From Kiritimatiellia bacterium (GTDB lineage: Bacteria > Verrucomicrobiota > Kiritimatiellia > UBA8416 > JADHWI01), in assembly GCA_030744755.1 (NCBI GenBank), contig JASLPY010000004.1, forward strand, positions 62,001 to 126,000: a stretch of 64,000 nucleotides of DNA. Reading direction: 5' to 3'. Within the stretch, counting starts at the first letter, position 1, and every line of letters starts with the position of its first letter. The position numbers and the translations under genes were made by a program. This document shows positions 26,592-36,622 of the stretch, piece by piece. The notes beneath the pieces were generated by a model, which ran no database searches, was not told the DNA's origin, and was given only the letters and a program-made list of their open reading frames with translations.

Positions 26592-29500
26592 ATGGGTGCA
26601 AAGGTATTTGTGATCGCCGGGTTGAGCCTGGTTGTGACGTTGCAGATTGCTACGTCGGCACCGGACGCCCGGACAGAAGCATTCGGTGCGCTGTGCGCGA
26701 AGATTCAGAAAGATGCCGGTGCGACCTCGGACGCTGAGATAATCAAGGCTATTGACGAGGGCAGAGATCTTGGCAAGCCCTACGTGGCATCGCTGGCCGT
26801 CAAGAGGTACCTGTCCACCAGGCTGAAGCCGTCTTTGCCGGTCCTCAAGAAGGCCATTGATAATGCAGTTCTCGTGGGAGACTTCCAGACGGTTTCCGCG
26901 CGCTGTAAAATGTATCTTCAGTCGGCGCAGCCAGGGCAGGAAGCATCGGACGTGGCGGCTGCATTGTATGCGGCGCAGATTGATTTCCTTGATGATAAGG
27001 ACGACACGTATCGCTTCATGACGGCGGAGGCGGGCAAATTCCGTCATGGCATTAATGCTCGCAAGTTCGACGCGTGGTATTTGGACGAAGCCGTGCGGCG
27101 GAGTGATGTTCCGGGCGCTGCGAAGCGCCTGGCCATTGTTTTCGGCGGTAATCTTCCCATAGAGGAAGAGCGCACTCACTTCTGGAGTAAGCTCGACTGG
27201 TTGATCGCAGAGGTGGGCCGTCCTGTTCCGTCAAAGTATCCGGCGGCTTCGGACTGCGTGAAGCTGTCAACCTTGATTCGGGGCGATGAAAGACGCAAGG
27301 CCAAATGTGCGTTCTATGCCGCAAACCTGAAGTTCAAAGCAGGTGCAGCGGGCAAGGAGAAAGAGGTCCTGGACAAGGAGTTTCAGCCTGTCATCGCGGC
27401 GGCCAACACCTATCTTGGCAAGTCTCTCACTGCTGAAACGCTGAAAGACGTCCTGTTCGTGTTTGCCGATGGTGATCCGAACCGAGGCTGGCGCGAAAAC
27501 CAGGTGGCCCTGAAGCAGGCCTTCTTCGTGTCGGCTTTTGACAGGATCAATGATGCGGATCGCGAAGAATTGATGGCGTGGAATTACCGGGGTTACATCG
27601 CGACGGCCGAGCAGTGGATTGCGCTAGGCGCGAAGCACGCAGCACTCTTCAGGCGCGCTTCGGGAACAAGGAGCATACCTCTCGTGACGAGTTCCCAGGA
27701 TCCCGCCATATTCAAGAAGCAGGCGGCGTTTCTGCAGGGAGTGTCTTCGCAGTCCGCGGCCCAGATCAACTCGCTGGCCGCCAGCACTGATTTCAATGCA
27801 TGTCTTGATCACCTGATTCAGAAGGAGTCCTGGCATCTGCCCGTCGCAAGCTATCACGGTGCATTCAATGGCATCTGGGGTGTGTACAGCTCCTTCCCAC
27901 GGGATGAGCAGCACAAGCTGCCTAATGACTACCGTGATAAGGCCTGGGCGCGAATGGATTCACAGCATGTATCCAAGACGCCGCTCGCTTTTCACCACGA
28001 CATAGCGAGGGAAGTGCTGCAGTACAGGTGGCGCATTCTCGAAGACAAATCCCAGTTCAAGACCGCACTTGCGGCATATGACTGGGTTCCATATGCAGCC
28101 AGAGAGCGCAAGGGCGTATTCTCCGGCGCGTACGATGAGTTCAAGGGATGGGCGGAGAAGATCAGGCGTGAAAGTGGCCCCACACGTCAGAACGCCAAGA
28201 ATGCCCGGGCGGAATTGCAGAAAGATAATAAGAAGCTCAGCGATATCTCTGTCAAGCTAGCCGCTGTGCCTGCGGATAAACCGGATGACAAGAAGCCCCT
28301 GGCGGAGGCCAAGAAGAAACAGGAAGAAGTCATTGCCGCAAGGAACAAGGAAATTCAGGATCTCGACGCCAAGATCAAGAAGCTGGATGCTGACATGGCC
28401 GTTGTCACCAGCCTGGAAGCCGAGTTCAAGCGTGCACAGGCCCTGACAGGGGATCCGAACAGGGCACCGAATCCCCTGTGCAGGCAGTGGGGACTGATGG
28501 TCACCGCCGAACGCTCCGGAAATGCCGGCCAGTTCGTGCAGGCAGCGCGTGGGCTTTACCAGCTGGTCAAGGATGTCGAGAGAAACAGAACCCCCTTCGG
28601 CAGGGAGGCAATCGCACGCCTGTTCCGTCCGGCAACGGTTAAGGGCAAGCCCATTGACGTAATCGATTTCCAGTGCGAAGTGATGGCTGACCAGCTCACA
28701 CGCTGGAATCCCAATGGCCCCAACGAACGAATTGTCGAGATGGCCGGCTGGATTGTCACTCTCAAGAACAACTGGGGTTGGGGCAGGATTCCCAAACAGG
28801 ACAAGGCCCATGCCGTAAAGATCAACGCGGTCTTCGAGAAGGCCGTCCTGGCGAAGTTGGGCCAGGGCAACTGGCGTCAGCTGTTCGAGTGGATGATGAA
28901 TACGCGAACAGGGCAGGGCTGGAAGGATTACGATCTGAACAAAGCTCTGCTTACCCGCATCGTCAAAGAGAAGCGTCTGCCCGCGGTGACGCTTATGGCA
29001 TACCTGAAGAACGGTGATTTCGGCAAAGAACTGGCCGAGCAGTTCCCGGTTGCGAGCTACTTTGACGACAGCTTCGTGCAGGAAGCGACAGCTTCGGGAT
29101 ACATGGACTACCTGTATCGTCACCGTGGCGGAACGGACGAGAAATCCAAGATTCGCAATCTTGCTGCGAAGACGTTGCAGGGAATGTCGGTTTTGCCCCT
29201 CGGATACAGCACCGCCAAGGTTAAGTACACGGCCACTGCATTGAGCGAGTGGCACAGCTCTGCTATGGGCACGGAAGAAGCCGTGCGCAACGCAACACTG
29301 ACCAAGATCGAGAGCTACTATGGAAAAACGCGCTTTGACGAGATAGCCATGGGCGCCTGGTCGTTCAGTTATCGCCTGAAAGCAGATACGCCCGAGACGA
29401 GGAAGGAGTTCTTCGTTGCTCTGTCGGCTTACCTGGATCGCGCAGCCAAGGCTCCGGTGCGCTTGCCTATGCCGCACCTTGGCGTGTTGAATCAGATACC

Positions 29501-32500
29501 TGCCGATCAGAAGCTCACAGATGAAGAGATCAGCGTGTTGATGAAGATGTTCACGCCCGCCTGCAGGCCGGCTGACTGGCAAGGAGGCCACTACTACGAT
29601 CTCGTGGCGAGAAGGCTTCAGAACGAACTCATGGAAAAGGGGCGAGAGAAAGATCTTTATGCTCTGGTACCCCATTTCTGGCGAATCGTGAGACCGCATG
29701 GAACTGATGGTCTCAAGTCAATATCTGATTTCTCCGAAAAGGTGCTGACCGACGAGAAGTATGAACTGGCGACAGTCTACAGCACGACGGGTTTGGATTA
29801 CATGGGTGCCAGCCTGGATGGAGCGATCAAGAACAAGCTGACGGTCGTACGTTCAAAATCCATAACGGAGGTCGGCGGAGCGATTCCGGTTGACCGGAGC
29901 GATCCTCGTTACGCTCTGTTTGCAGCGCAGGCAGATTACTTCAACGGCAGCGTCCAGAGGGCGTGGCAGTCGTACCTGGGCAAGAAAAGCTACTTCTCCC
30001 AGACCATCGCGGAGCTGGACACGGCATTTGTGACCTGGGTTATTAACATGCACAGCCAGGCCAGCGAATTCAACGAGGCCGAGAACTACTGCCGTTCGTT
30101 GATGAAGTTGATGGACGACGACGCATCCCGGTTCTCCGCCGAGACCCGTGCGCTGGTCATCCTGACGTATGCGGACATAGCGTTCCATCGTCTTGAGTAC
30201 CCCAGGGCGAAAGCGCTCTACGGAAAGATTGTCGCAGCCAAGGAGTTCGAAGGAACTCGCGCCCAGATCGATGCCCACCTGCGCATGGCCGAGGTGGACC
30301 GGCTGACGGGGCAGTTTGATGAAGCCATAAAGCGCGTTGAAGAATTGCTGCGCAACAAAACTCGCTACGTTCAGATGGAGGGATTCTACCACCTGGCGCT
30401 TATCAGATTCGATATGGAAGAACCGCTCGAGGCGCACCTGTTGTTGAACAAGGTCTTTGCCATGAATCCCAGCCACGCCAATGCCAGGATCCTCGAGGGC
30501 AGGGTTAACCTGATCCTGAAGGATTACGAGAAGGCTTCCGAGATTCGCCACGTGGGTATCTCGCTTGAACGCGACGTAATCGTGCCGGGCAAGCCACTCA
30601 GGATGAGCCTGCTGGATCAGAATCTGTCGGTCGTCGGGCGGAGCACGGCTATCGAGATTCGTGTCTGGACTGATTCCGGTGATGAGGAAATTCTGATCCT
30701 GACACCCTTCGCAGATTCCAAGACGCGTTTTGAGGGAGAACTTTTCACGGCGCTGGCCCCGACCGAAAAGGGGGACAAAGTCCTGCAGCTTCTCGGTAAC
30801 GACAAGGTCCGCTATGACTTCACAGATGGGTTCAAGAAGAGCCACAAGGTCAGTGACACTGTAAAGCATACCCTGTCCGTCGTCAGTGATTCTGCAATGT
30901 ACACCTCGTCCGGTAAGATCCTGTCAAGCGAGGAGTACGAGACCCGTGCGCTTGAAGAGAGAATTCGTCAGCGCATGAAGGATGCACAGCCAAAGACCGA
31001 AGTGGCGCTCAGTGCCCGTCGGCCCGCCAACCAGATCAAGCCGGGCAACAAGATCAACGTACGAGTCGTCGATCCTGATCGCAGCACCACCGCAGGTAGG
31101 GACAAGCTGGCCGTTAGGGTAGCAACGTCGAGCGGGGACAAGATTCCGTCGTTCATGCTTGTCGAAACCGACACGCATTCAGGCATCTTCGAGGGCGCCA
31201 TACCGACCGAGTCCGCACCCGCTACAGCCTATGCGACCGATTCCATGGAAGGGCGCGAACCTAATTTCGTCATATCGAGCGGCAACTACCCTGCATGGGT
31301 AGCCCTGGCCGATAACGAACGTCCGAAGGAGTTCAGCATAGACCTGAACGAATTCGCCGGCCTGGGGACGATGAAGCTTGACGCCTCTGAAGTCGGCAGG
31401 CAACTCAAGGACTTCGCGATTCTGGCCTCACCGAACGGCCAGGACTTCCACATGATCGGGAGCTGGCCGCTGACATTTGAAGCGTGGGACGGTTCGCCCA
31501 CGGCCGTCGTCATGGAACGTGTCGAGGATCAGAAGAACAGAGCGCCCGCCTCGGCAGAGGGCCTTCCGAACGTGGCCGCTATTAACAGCATGATCGACAA
31601 TGCTTCCTGGCGTGACAAGCGCCAGGTCAAGAGCGAGAGCATGTCTGCGAGTTGGGACGCCAAGCTGTTGGGCGTTGGCGATGAGCTGAAGATTGGTAAC
31701 AACGATATGTACGTGCTTCGCTACTCGGCAGGCTTCTACCTGTCAAAGCGCCAGGTGCGCACGTTGAAGCTTAACTCGAAGGGTGAGGGCTACAAGATCG
31801 TCCTGACCGTCGACGGCAAGATTGGCACTACCACCGACGAGGAAGGCCGCAACGTCCCGTCCCCGCTTGAGTTTACCGACGCGCTGAAGAAGGGCGTTCA
31901 CAGGGTTGATGTATACGTTGAGGCAGCCAGGCACATGAAAGTGGAGTTTGCGCTTCAGTGTGATATTGATGACAAAGGAACAATCGGAGCCTGTCCGGCG
32001 GACATGTTTGATCCCGACAGCCATGTTGAGATCAGGGAAGCCCTATACCTTGCTCCGGCCGGCATTACGCCGAACGAGGATGCGACTTCGTTCAACATCA
32101 CCTTTGGCGAGGGTACCAGGGCTCGTGTATTGAAGATCGTGATGAGCGACTTTGAGACTGACGCTCCGGCGATCAACAAGATCACTCTCAAATCAAACGA
32201 GGGTAAGGCTCTTCTCCCGACGTTGTCGGACCTCATGGCATTGCGCCAGAACGAGCGGCTTGAGATTGTCCCGGGGGACAAGATCGGAATCTCGTACGAG
32301 GATCCAAAGTACGTTGATAAGGACAACAAGGTTCACGAGACATTCCTTTCCGCGACCTACGCCAACGCCAAGGTGAGCGCCGTCTTTGTTAAGACCGAGG
32401 AGGAAAGCACCCGGTACGTTCCCCTTCGCAGGTTCACTGCGGGTGATGCCGTGGCCACATTGATCAACGATCCGGACATGGATGTGTCCGAGAAGCTTGA

Positions 32501-34637
32501 CGTTGTTAACTTTACAGTTCGTACGGCCAGGGGAACGCCAAAACAGCTGCAGGCGCTGGAAACGGACAAGCACACTGGAGTATTTGTGGGACGCTTCTTC
32601 CCTGTAGAGGAGGCGCCTCAAAGAGCCTCGGAGATCATGGTGGAAGAAGACGACGAGGTAACTATTACCTACTTTGACGCCGAGAATATCGATCCGGGCG
32701 TCGGCTGGGAGCGTACTGCTACCATTGAACAGGCACATTACCAGACACCCGAGCTACGCATATACGACGTGGCATCGCGCGAACTGACAGAGGAAGAGTT
32801 AGGTGGCAAGAGAGCCGGCGAGATGACGACGCGGACACTGACCGCCATGCGGCCGGAAGAACAGACCGGCGAAGATGTTGTTACGTCGATGCTCGGCGGC
32901 TCGATCCTTGTTGAGCTGCTGTGGCCGACGATTGCCAGGTCACCTGAGAGTGAAGCCACCGTCTTCGTGCAGACTTCCACCGGCCGTGCGGCGCGCGGCG
33001 CCGAGATCGCGAAGCCTTTCGACGTAGGCGTGCCCGGTACGCTCGAGGTCATCAAAGCAATCTCCGGTGCGGCGGGAATGAAGGTTCCTCCCGGTTACGA
33101 CCGTTGCCTGGTGATCGGCGACAAGTTTGCCGGTTCGGCGCTGGATGACGGCCGTTTCATGTTCTCGCTGCCGGTTGAGTTGTCCGAAGAGGACACCTTG
33201 GACACGGTTACGGTAAAGAGTGATGACAACGTGTTCGTCGGGTTCCAGTACATTGATGACAAGGGAGCGACCAACTGGATCACGCGAGAGGTCAAACTCG
33301 CATCCGACGGGTTCTTCAACGTGATGGACCGTGATTACGAGAACGTGGCCGAGGGGCGCTATGTTGGCGAGTCGGTGTACTTCCGGGTTATCAACCTCAA
33401 GAAGGACGTTTCGGACGAGCGTGACACCGTGCAGGTGAAGCTCGCTTGCGGAGACGCCGAGAAGTCTGTCGAGTTGCGGGAGACATTCACGCATTCGGGA
33501 GTTTTCAAGGGCATGATCAACTTCAGCTATGCCACCGGCAAACCAGGGGATCTCGATGACCCGGGTGCCATGCCGGTTACCTACGGCAGTACTGTGAAGA
33601 CCTCTTATGATCCCGGTGAAGGTGGAAAAGTGATCAACCATGAAGTGGGAATCTTCAAGGGGTCTGACGGTGATATAATGCCGTTCACCAAGCGCTTCAA
33701 GGATCCGGAGATGGCTGTTCGAACAAGACTGACAGTTGCCGAAGCCTACTTCGAGCTCGCCAAGAAGCACCGCCGTATGAAGCAGGAAGAACTTGCCGAG
33801 AAGGAAATCGCCGAGGGCAAGCGCCTGATGGAAGAATCCCTGAAGGACTTCCCTGAAACGGAGATGAAGGCGCAAGCGGATTACCTGCTGGCGAACCTTG
33901 TCCTCGAGCTGGCGGAGGAGACTGACGACCCGAAGGAGAAGCAGAAGCACTACAACGCAGCGGTTGTACAATTCTCTACGATCGTCTCGACCTACAATAC
34001 CAGCGGCTATGCACCAAAGGCGCAGTTCAAGAAGGCACTGGCATTGGAGAAGATGGGCGACATTGACAGGGCCTCCGACGAGTACGTCAAGTTGTCCTAT
34101 CGCTGGCCTGACAACGAGCTGGTACCGGAGACAATTGCCCGGCTGGGGCAATACTTCTTCGCCAAGGGCAAGGAGCAGCGGGCACTGGCAAAGGTCGACA
34201 CCGACGCAGTAAAGCAGGAAGTGCATTCGATCAAGTCTCGGGACGAGTTCACGACGGCAGCCGAGGTGTTCCGCAGCCTGGCGGTTCGATTCCCGACGCA
34301 CGCCCTGGCCGAGAAGACAACGGCGCTTTCCGCGCAGTGCTTCATGAGGGCTGAGGATTACGACAACGCCATCACAACGTTCAAAGTGATAGTGGACAAC
34401 GCCGATGCCAACAATGAGCTCAAGGCAGAGTCGATGTACTGGTGCGGCGACTGCTACACGAGAAAGAAGGGCGGAAGCTCCATGGTGGAGGCCTACCGCA
34501 TGTTCAAGGGTTTGACCTGGGATTATCCCGCCAGCAAATGGGCAAAGTTTGCGCGTGGTCGCCTTGCCGACGAGACCATGGTGAAGATCGACGAGGCAGA
34601 AGACACGGAAATAGGCGGCAGGCCAGAGGAAGAATAG
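26592..34637 (+). CDS. Giant exported TPR / beta-sandwich repeat protein
   Basis: The ATG at 26592 follows AAGGAG at 8 nt; ATG 26571 and GTG 26556 are alternatives in the same frame. The product of about 2,680 residues has a signal peptide (GLSLVVTLQIATSA). A long alpha-solenoid covers roughly the first half, including a charged coiled coil at 28190-28450. A beta-rich region of about 1,000 residues follows, in which motifs of the type ETDTHSGIFEG, ETDKHTGVFVG and ETFTHSGVFKG recur near 31160, 32560 and 33475. Each comes after a strand containing a DPDRS or DPDMD-like turn. About 300 residues of C-terminal TPR (YPASKWAKFARGRLADE at the end) complete it. It is the largest component of the operon and could span much of the periplasm. 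No enzyme motif is seen. Confidence 0.82.
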   Translation: MGAKVFVIAGLSLVVTLQIATSAPDARTEAFGALCAKIQKDAGATSDAEIIKAIDEGRDLGKPYVASLAVKRYLSTRLKPSLPVLKKAIDNAVLVGDFQTVSARCKMYLQSAQPGQEASDVAAALYAAQIDFLDDKDDTYRFMTAEAGKFRHGINARKFDAWYLDEAVRRSDVPGAAKRLAIVFGGNLPIEEERTHFWSKLDWLIAEVGRPVPSKYPAASDCVKLSTLIRGDERRKAKCAFYAANLKFKAGAAGKEKEVLDKEFQPVIAAANTYLGKSLTAETLKDVLFVFADGDPNRGWRENQVALKQAFFVSAFDRINDADREELMAWNYRGYIATAEQWIALGAKHAALFRRASGTRSIPLVTSSQDPAIFKKQAAFLQGVSSQSAAQINSLAASTDFNACLDHLIQKESWHLPVASYHGAFNGIWGVYSSFPRDEQHKLPNDYRDKAWARMDSQHVSKTPLAFHHDIAREVLQYRWRILEDKSQFKTALAAYDWVPYAARERKGVFSGAYDEFKGWAEKIRRESGPTRQNAKNARAELQKDNKKLSDISVKLAAVPADKPDDKKPLAEAKKKQEEVIAARNKEIQDLDAKIKKLDADMAVVTSLEAEFKRAQALTGDPNRAPNPLCRQWGLMVTAERSGNAGQFVQAARGLYQLVKDVERNRTPFGREAIARLFRPATVKGKPIDVIDFQCEVMADQLTRWNPNGPNERIVEMAGWIVTLKNNWGWGRIPKQDKAHAVKINAVFEKAVLAKLGQGNWRQLFEWMMNTRTGQGWKDYDLNKALLTRIVKEKRLPAVTLMAYLKNGDFGKELAEQFPVASYFDDSFVQEATASGYMDYLYRHRGGTDEKSKIRNLAAKTLQGMSVLPLGYSTAKVKYTATALSEWHSSAMGTEEAVRNATLTKIESYYGKTRFDEIAMGAWSFSYRLKADTPETRKEFFVALSAYLDRAAKAPVRLPMPHLGVLNQIPADQKLTDEEISVLMKMFTPACRPADWQGGHYYDLVARRLQNELMEKGREKDLYALVPHFWRIVRPHGTDGLKSISDFSEKVLTDEKYELATVYSTTGLDYMGASLDGAIKNKLTVVRSKSITEVGGAIPVDRSDPRYALFAAQADYFNGSVQRAWQSYLGKKSYFSQTIAELDTAFVTWVINMHSQASEFNEAENYCRSLMKLMDDDASRFSAETRALVILTYADIAFHRLEYPRAKALYGKIVAAKEFEGTRAQIDAHLRMAEVDRLTGQFDEAIKRVEELLRNKTRYVQMEGFYHLALIRFDMEEPLEAHLLLNKVFAMNPSHANARILEGRVNLILKDYEKASEIRHVGISLERDVIVPGKPLRMSLLDQNLSVVGRSTAIEIRVWTDSGDEEILILTPFADSKTRFEGELFTALAPTEKGDKVLQLLGNDKVRYDFTDGFKKSHKVSDTVKHTLSVVSDSAMYTSSGKILSSEEYETRALEERIRQRMKDAQPKTEVALSARRPANQIKPGNKINVRVVDPDRSTTAGRDKLAVRVATSSGDKIPSFMLVETDTHSGIFEGAIPTESAPATAYATDSMEGREPNFVISSGNYPAWVALADNERPKEFSIDLNEFAGLGTMKLDASEVGRQLKDFAILASPNGQDFHMIGSWPLTFEAWDGSPTAVVMERVEDQKNRAPASAEGLPNVAAINSMIDNASWRDKRQVKSESMSASWDAKLLGVGDELKIGNNDMYVLRYSAGFYLSKRQVRTLKLNSKGEGYKIVLTVDGKIGTTTDEEGRNVPSPLEFTDALKKGVHRVDVYVEAARHMKVEFALQCDIDDKGTIGACPADMFDPDSHVEIREALYLAPAGITPNEDATSFNITFGEGTRARVLKIVMSDFETDAPAINKITLKSNEGKALLPTLSDLMALRQNERLEIVPGDKIGISYEDPKYVDKDNKVHETFLSATYANAKVSAVFVKTEEESTRYVPLRRFTAGDAVATLINDPDMDVSEKLDVVNFTVRTARGTPKQLQALETDKHTGVFVGRFFPVEEAPQRASEIMVEEDDEVTITYFDAENIDPGVGWERTATIEQAHYQTPELRIYDVASRELTEEELGGKRAGEMTTRTLTAMRPEEQTGEDVVTSMLGGSILVELLWPTIARSPESEATVFVQTSTGRAARGAEIAKPFDVGVPGTLEVIKAISGAAGMKVPPGYDRCLVIGDKFAGSALDDGRFMFSLPVELSEEDTLDTVTVKSDDNVFVGFQYIDDKGATNWITREVKLASDGFFNVMDRDYENVAEGRYVGESVYFRVINLKKDVSDERDTVQVKLACGDAEKSVELRETFTHSGVFKGMINFSYATGKPGDLDDPGAMPVTYGSTVKTSYDPGEGGKVINHEVGIFKGSDGDIMPFTKRFKDPEMAVRTRLTVAEAYFELAKKHRRMKQEELAEKEIAEGKRLMEESLKDFPETEMKAQADYLLANLVLELAEETDDPKEKQKHYNAAVVQFSTIVSTYNTSGYAPKAQFKKALALEKMGDIDRASDEYVKLSYRWPDNELVPETIARLGQYFFAKGKEQRALAKVDTDAVKQEVHSIKSRDEFTTAAEVFRSLAVRFPTHALAEKTTALSAQCFMRAEDYDNAITTFKVIVDNADANNELKAESMYWCGDCYTRKKGGSSMVEAYRMFKGLTWDYPASKWAKFARGRLADETMVKIDEAEDTEIGGRPEEE

Positions 34638-34659
34638 AGAACCACGTCCGAAGGAACTG

Positions 34660-35058
34660 ATGCTCAAGAAGATATCATGCTTTGCCGGGTCCCTGGTCGA
34701 CCGCTTTCAAGGTAATAACGAGCCAACTCCAGAGGAACTGGAGTTGGCCGGCGACAAGGCGTCCCCCGAGAACATTTCCTTTTCCGTACGCACCGGCTCC
34801 AGGGTGGATGTCGGGAGCTGGTTCCGCAAAGTGCGCGTGCTGGCCTGCGTACTGCCGGACGAACTGTTCCTGGTTGCACCGGGAATCTGCCCTTACGTCG
34901 ATCGGATCCCGTTTTCCGAACTGCAGGAAAGTCTTTACAACCACGTCACCGGCGAAGTCGTTCTGGCTCCATGGGAGGGCCCCAGGGTCCGAAAACTGAG
35001 AATGTCGCCGCTGGATGGCTCGAAGGTACTGGAATACATACAAGGCTTGAAAAACTAG
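34660..35058 (+). CDS. Small soluble protein of the ExbBD operon, unknown
   Basis: The 132-residue product has no signal peptide and no membrane helix, so it is probably cytoplasmic. It begins 22 nt after the giant gene, with AAGGA shortly before the ATG. After a short variable N-terminus it shows alternating beta strands (VRVLACVLPDELFLVAPG, then RIPFSELQESLYNHVTGEVV) and a C-terminal helix (DGSKVLEYIQGL). This order resembles a PH-like barrel with capping helix, but that is a visual guess. Its place between the exported TPR proteins and the motor subunits suggests an accessory to the inner-membrane complex. I do not recognise the family. Confidence 0.65.
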   Translation: MLKKISCFAGSLVDRFQGNNEPTPEELELAGDKASPENISFSVRTGSRVDVGSWFRKVRVLACVLPDELFLVAPGICPYVDRIPFSELQESLYNHVTGEVVLAPWEGPRVRKLRMSPLDGSKVLEYIQGLKN

Positions 35059-35079
35059 AAATCACAATGGGAGAAAGCC

Positions 35080-35715
35080 ATGCTTGAAACAATTGTTCAG
35101 GGTAAAATGATGATGATCCCCCTGATGGTCTGCAGCGTGCTGGCGCTGGCCGTGTTCCTTGACCGCCTTTGGGCGTTCTACTCGAACAGTAAGATCGATA
35201 CCCGCGCTCTCAGGGCCCAGTTGATGAAACATCTAAGGCGCGGGAACGTGAGCGATGCCGCCCTCCTGTGTGCGAACACACCGGGGCCGGTATCCGCGGT
35301 GCTTCTCACGGGCCTGCAGTCCTATGCCAAGCTCGAAAAAAGAACCCCTGAAAACCTCAGGCTGACGGTGGGGGAAGCTATGGAAGACTATTCTCTGCAC
35401 AGCATAAGCGCGGTGGAGAAGAGGCTCTGGGTATTAAGCACGATAGGAAACGCGGCTCCCCTCCTAGGCATGACCGGAACCGTGATGGGCATGATCAAGT
35501 CATTCGAGAAGCTCGCAGAGGCCGCTGATCCGGCCATTATCGGCATTGGCATTTCCGAAGCGCTCATTACGACGGCTGCAGGGCTCTTGATAGCTCTCGG
35601 GGCCGTCATTCCTTACAGCATCTTCGTGTCGATGGCGGAGGATATCGAGCTTGAGATAGACGAGTCTTCATCCGAGATGCTGGAGTTCCTGGCAACGGGG
35701 GCGGAAACGGCGTAG
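35080..35715 (+). CDS. MotA/TolQ/ExbB-type proton channel subunit
   Basis: This is the inner-membrane motor subunit expected to form a pentameric channel with the ExbD-type proteins and convert proton-motive force into motion across the envelope. The 211 residues contain three membrane helices: MMIPLMVCSVLALAVFL at the N-terminus, NAAPLLGMTGTVMGMIKSF in the middle (hallmark GLLGTVxG-like), and ISEALITTAAGLLIALGAVIP (hallmark ISEALxTTAAGL). The cytoplasmic loop between helices 1 and 2 is of usual length. GGAG stands 7-8 nt before the ATG. Two ExbD-type genes follow directly, so the stoichiometry is one ExbB to two kinds of ExbD. Confidence 0.93.
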   Translation: MLETIVQGKMMMIPLMVCSVLALAVFLDRLWAFYSNSKIDTRALRAQLMKHLRRGNVSDAALLCANTPGPVSAVLLTGLQSYAKLEKRTPENLRLTVGEAMEDYSLHSISAVEKRLWVLSTIGNAAPLLGMTGTVMGMIKSFEKLAEAADPAIIGIGISEALITTAAGLLIALGAVIPYSIFVSMAEDIELEIDESSSEMLEFLATGAETA

Positions 35716-35729
35716 ACCGGGGAACTCAG

Positions 35730-36146
35730 ATGGCTGTTCACAAGAAAAGAAAGAAGAAGAAGGCAGGAATGCCGAGCCTGCCGGTGAACTCCTTTGCCGA
35801 CATCGCATTTCTTTTGATTGTCTTCTTCGTGATTGCATCCACGCTTTCCCAGACAAGGGGCATCGTTGCGGATATTCCGTCGGGAGAGAAGAGCGAGTCA
35901 AAGACCGACAAAACGACGATCCTGCAGTTACATGAGGACAGGATGACGTTCAACGATAAGGTAGTCACCCTCCCGGCGCTCAAGAAACGACTGGCAGAGC
36001 TGGAATTTCACAAGAAGGAAGCGGAAGCGAAGATCGTCCTGCTCGAGGCCATCGGTAACGTCGAGTATCAGACCTATTTCAGCGCGATGACAGCTATCAG
36101 TGCCGCTGGCGGAGTGATAGCTATCGTCAAGGAGGACGGCGAGTGA
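35730..36146 (+). CDS. ExbD/TolR-type protein 1
   Basis: The 138-residue product has a Lys/Arg-rich cytoplasmic N-terminus (KKRKKKK) and a single membrane helix with the essential Asp at residue 24 (NSFADIAFLLIVFFVI). A periplasmic domain with the ExbD beta-alpha pattern follows. The Asp corresponds to the proton-carrying residue of ExbD/TolR/MotB proteins. The TGA overlaps the next start as GTGA. It differs clearly from the second ExbD (about 15 extra charged residues after the helix), so the two probably form a hetero-dimer in the channel pore or serve different partners. Confidence 0.92.
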   Translation: MAVHKKRKKKKAGMPSLPVNSFADIAFLLIVFFVIASTLSQTRGIVADIPSGEKSESKTDKTTILQLHEDRMTFNDKVVTLPALKKRLAELEFHKKEAEAKIVLLEAIGNVEYQTYFSAMTAISAAGGVIAIVKEDGE

Positions 36147-36562
36147 AAAAGAGGAGAAAGAAGAAGACCGCCATCATTGTGCCCGTCGCCAGCATGGGCG
36201 ACATCGCATTCCTCCTCATCATTTTCTTCATGGTGGCCAGCAACCTGGCCCGAGACCGCCGGAACATCAAGCCGCCCAGGTCGGTGGATGCCGAGAAGCT
36301 GAAGCAGACACAGGTCACGGTATCAGTTGATATCCTTGGCAAGATCTACCTGCAGGGGAGGGAACTCTCGTCGGCGTCAGAGGTAGAATCGGGTGTCCGC
36401 GAGCTGCTGGCGAACCGGACAACAAAGGAACAGAAGACAGTAATTTTCAAATGCGATCGCAAGATAAAGAGAGACACGTTCGAACCGGTAATCGAAGCGA
36501 TAGCCAAGGCGGGCGGCCTTCTGGCTGCAGTGGGCGAGAAGGGCGAGCCGGTTGAGGAATGA
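36143..36562 (+). CDS. ExbD/TolR-type protein 2
   Basis: GTG 36143 overlaps the previous stop (GTGA); GGAGG at 36131-36135 gives 7-nt spacing, so the GTG start is well supported. The 139-residue product has a basic N-terminus (KKRRKKK), a membrane helix with Asp at residue 20 (MGDIAFLLIIFFMV), and a periplasmic domain ending AIAKAGGLLAAVGEKGE. Both catalytic-Asp helices are intact in this operon, so both ExbD copies are likely functional. A small CCCC-GTAA-GGGG hairpin lies in the 60-nt gap before the next gene. Confidence 0.92.
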   Translation: MKKRRKKKTAIIVPVASMGDIAFLLIIFFMVASNLARDRRNIKPPRSVDAEKLKQTQVTVSVDILGKIYLQGRELSSASEVESGVRELLANRTTKEQKTVIFKCDRKIKRDTFEPVIEAIAKAGGLLAAVGEKGEPVEE

Positions 36563-36622
36563 ACAACCGAAAGAAACACCCCGTAAGGGGGGATACCTGA
36601 GAAATCAAGAAGGAGGCACTTC

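Noticed and set aside
32940-34667. Minus-strand 575-codon frame under the end of the giant gene
   Set aside because: Low-complexity antisense translation; the plus frame continues a TPR domain to its stop.
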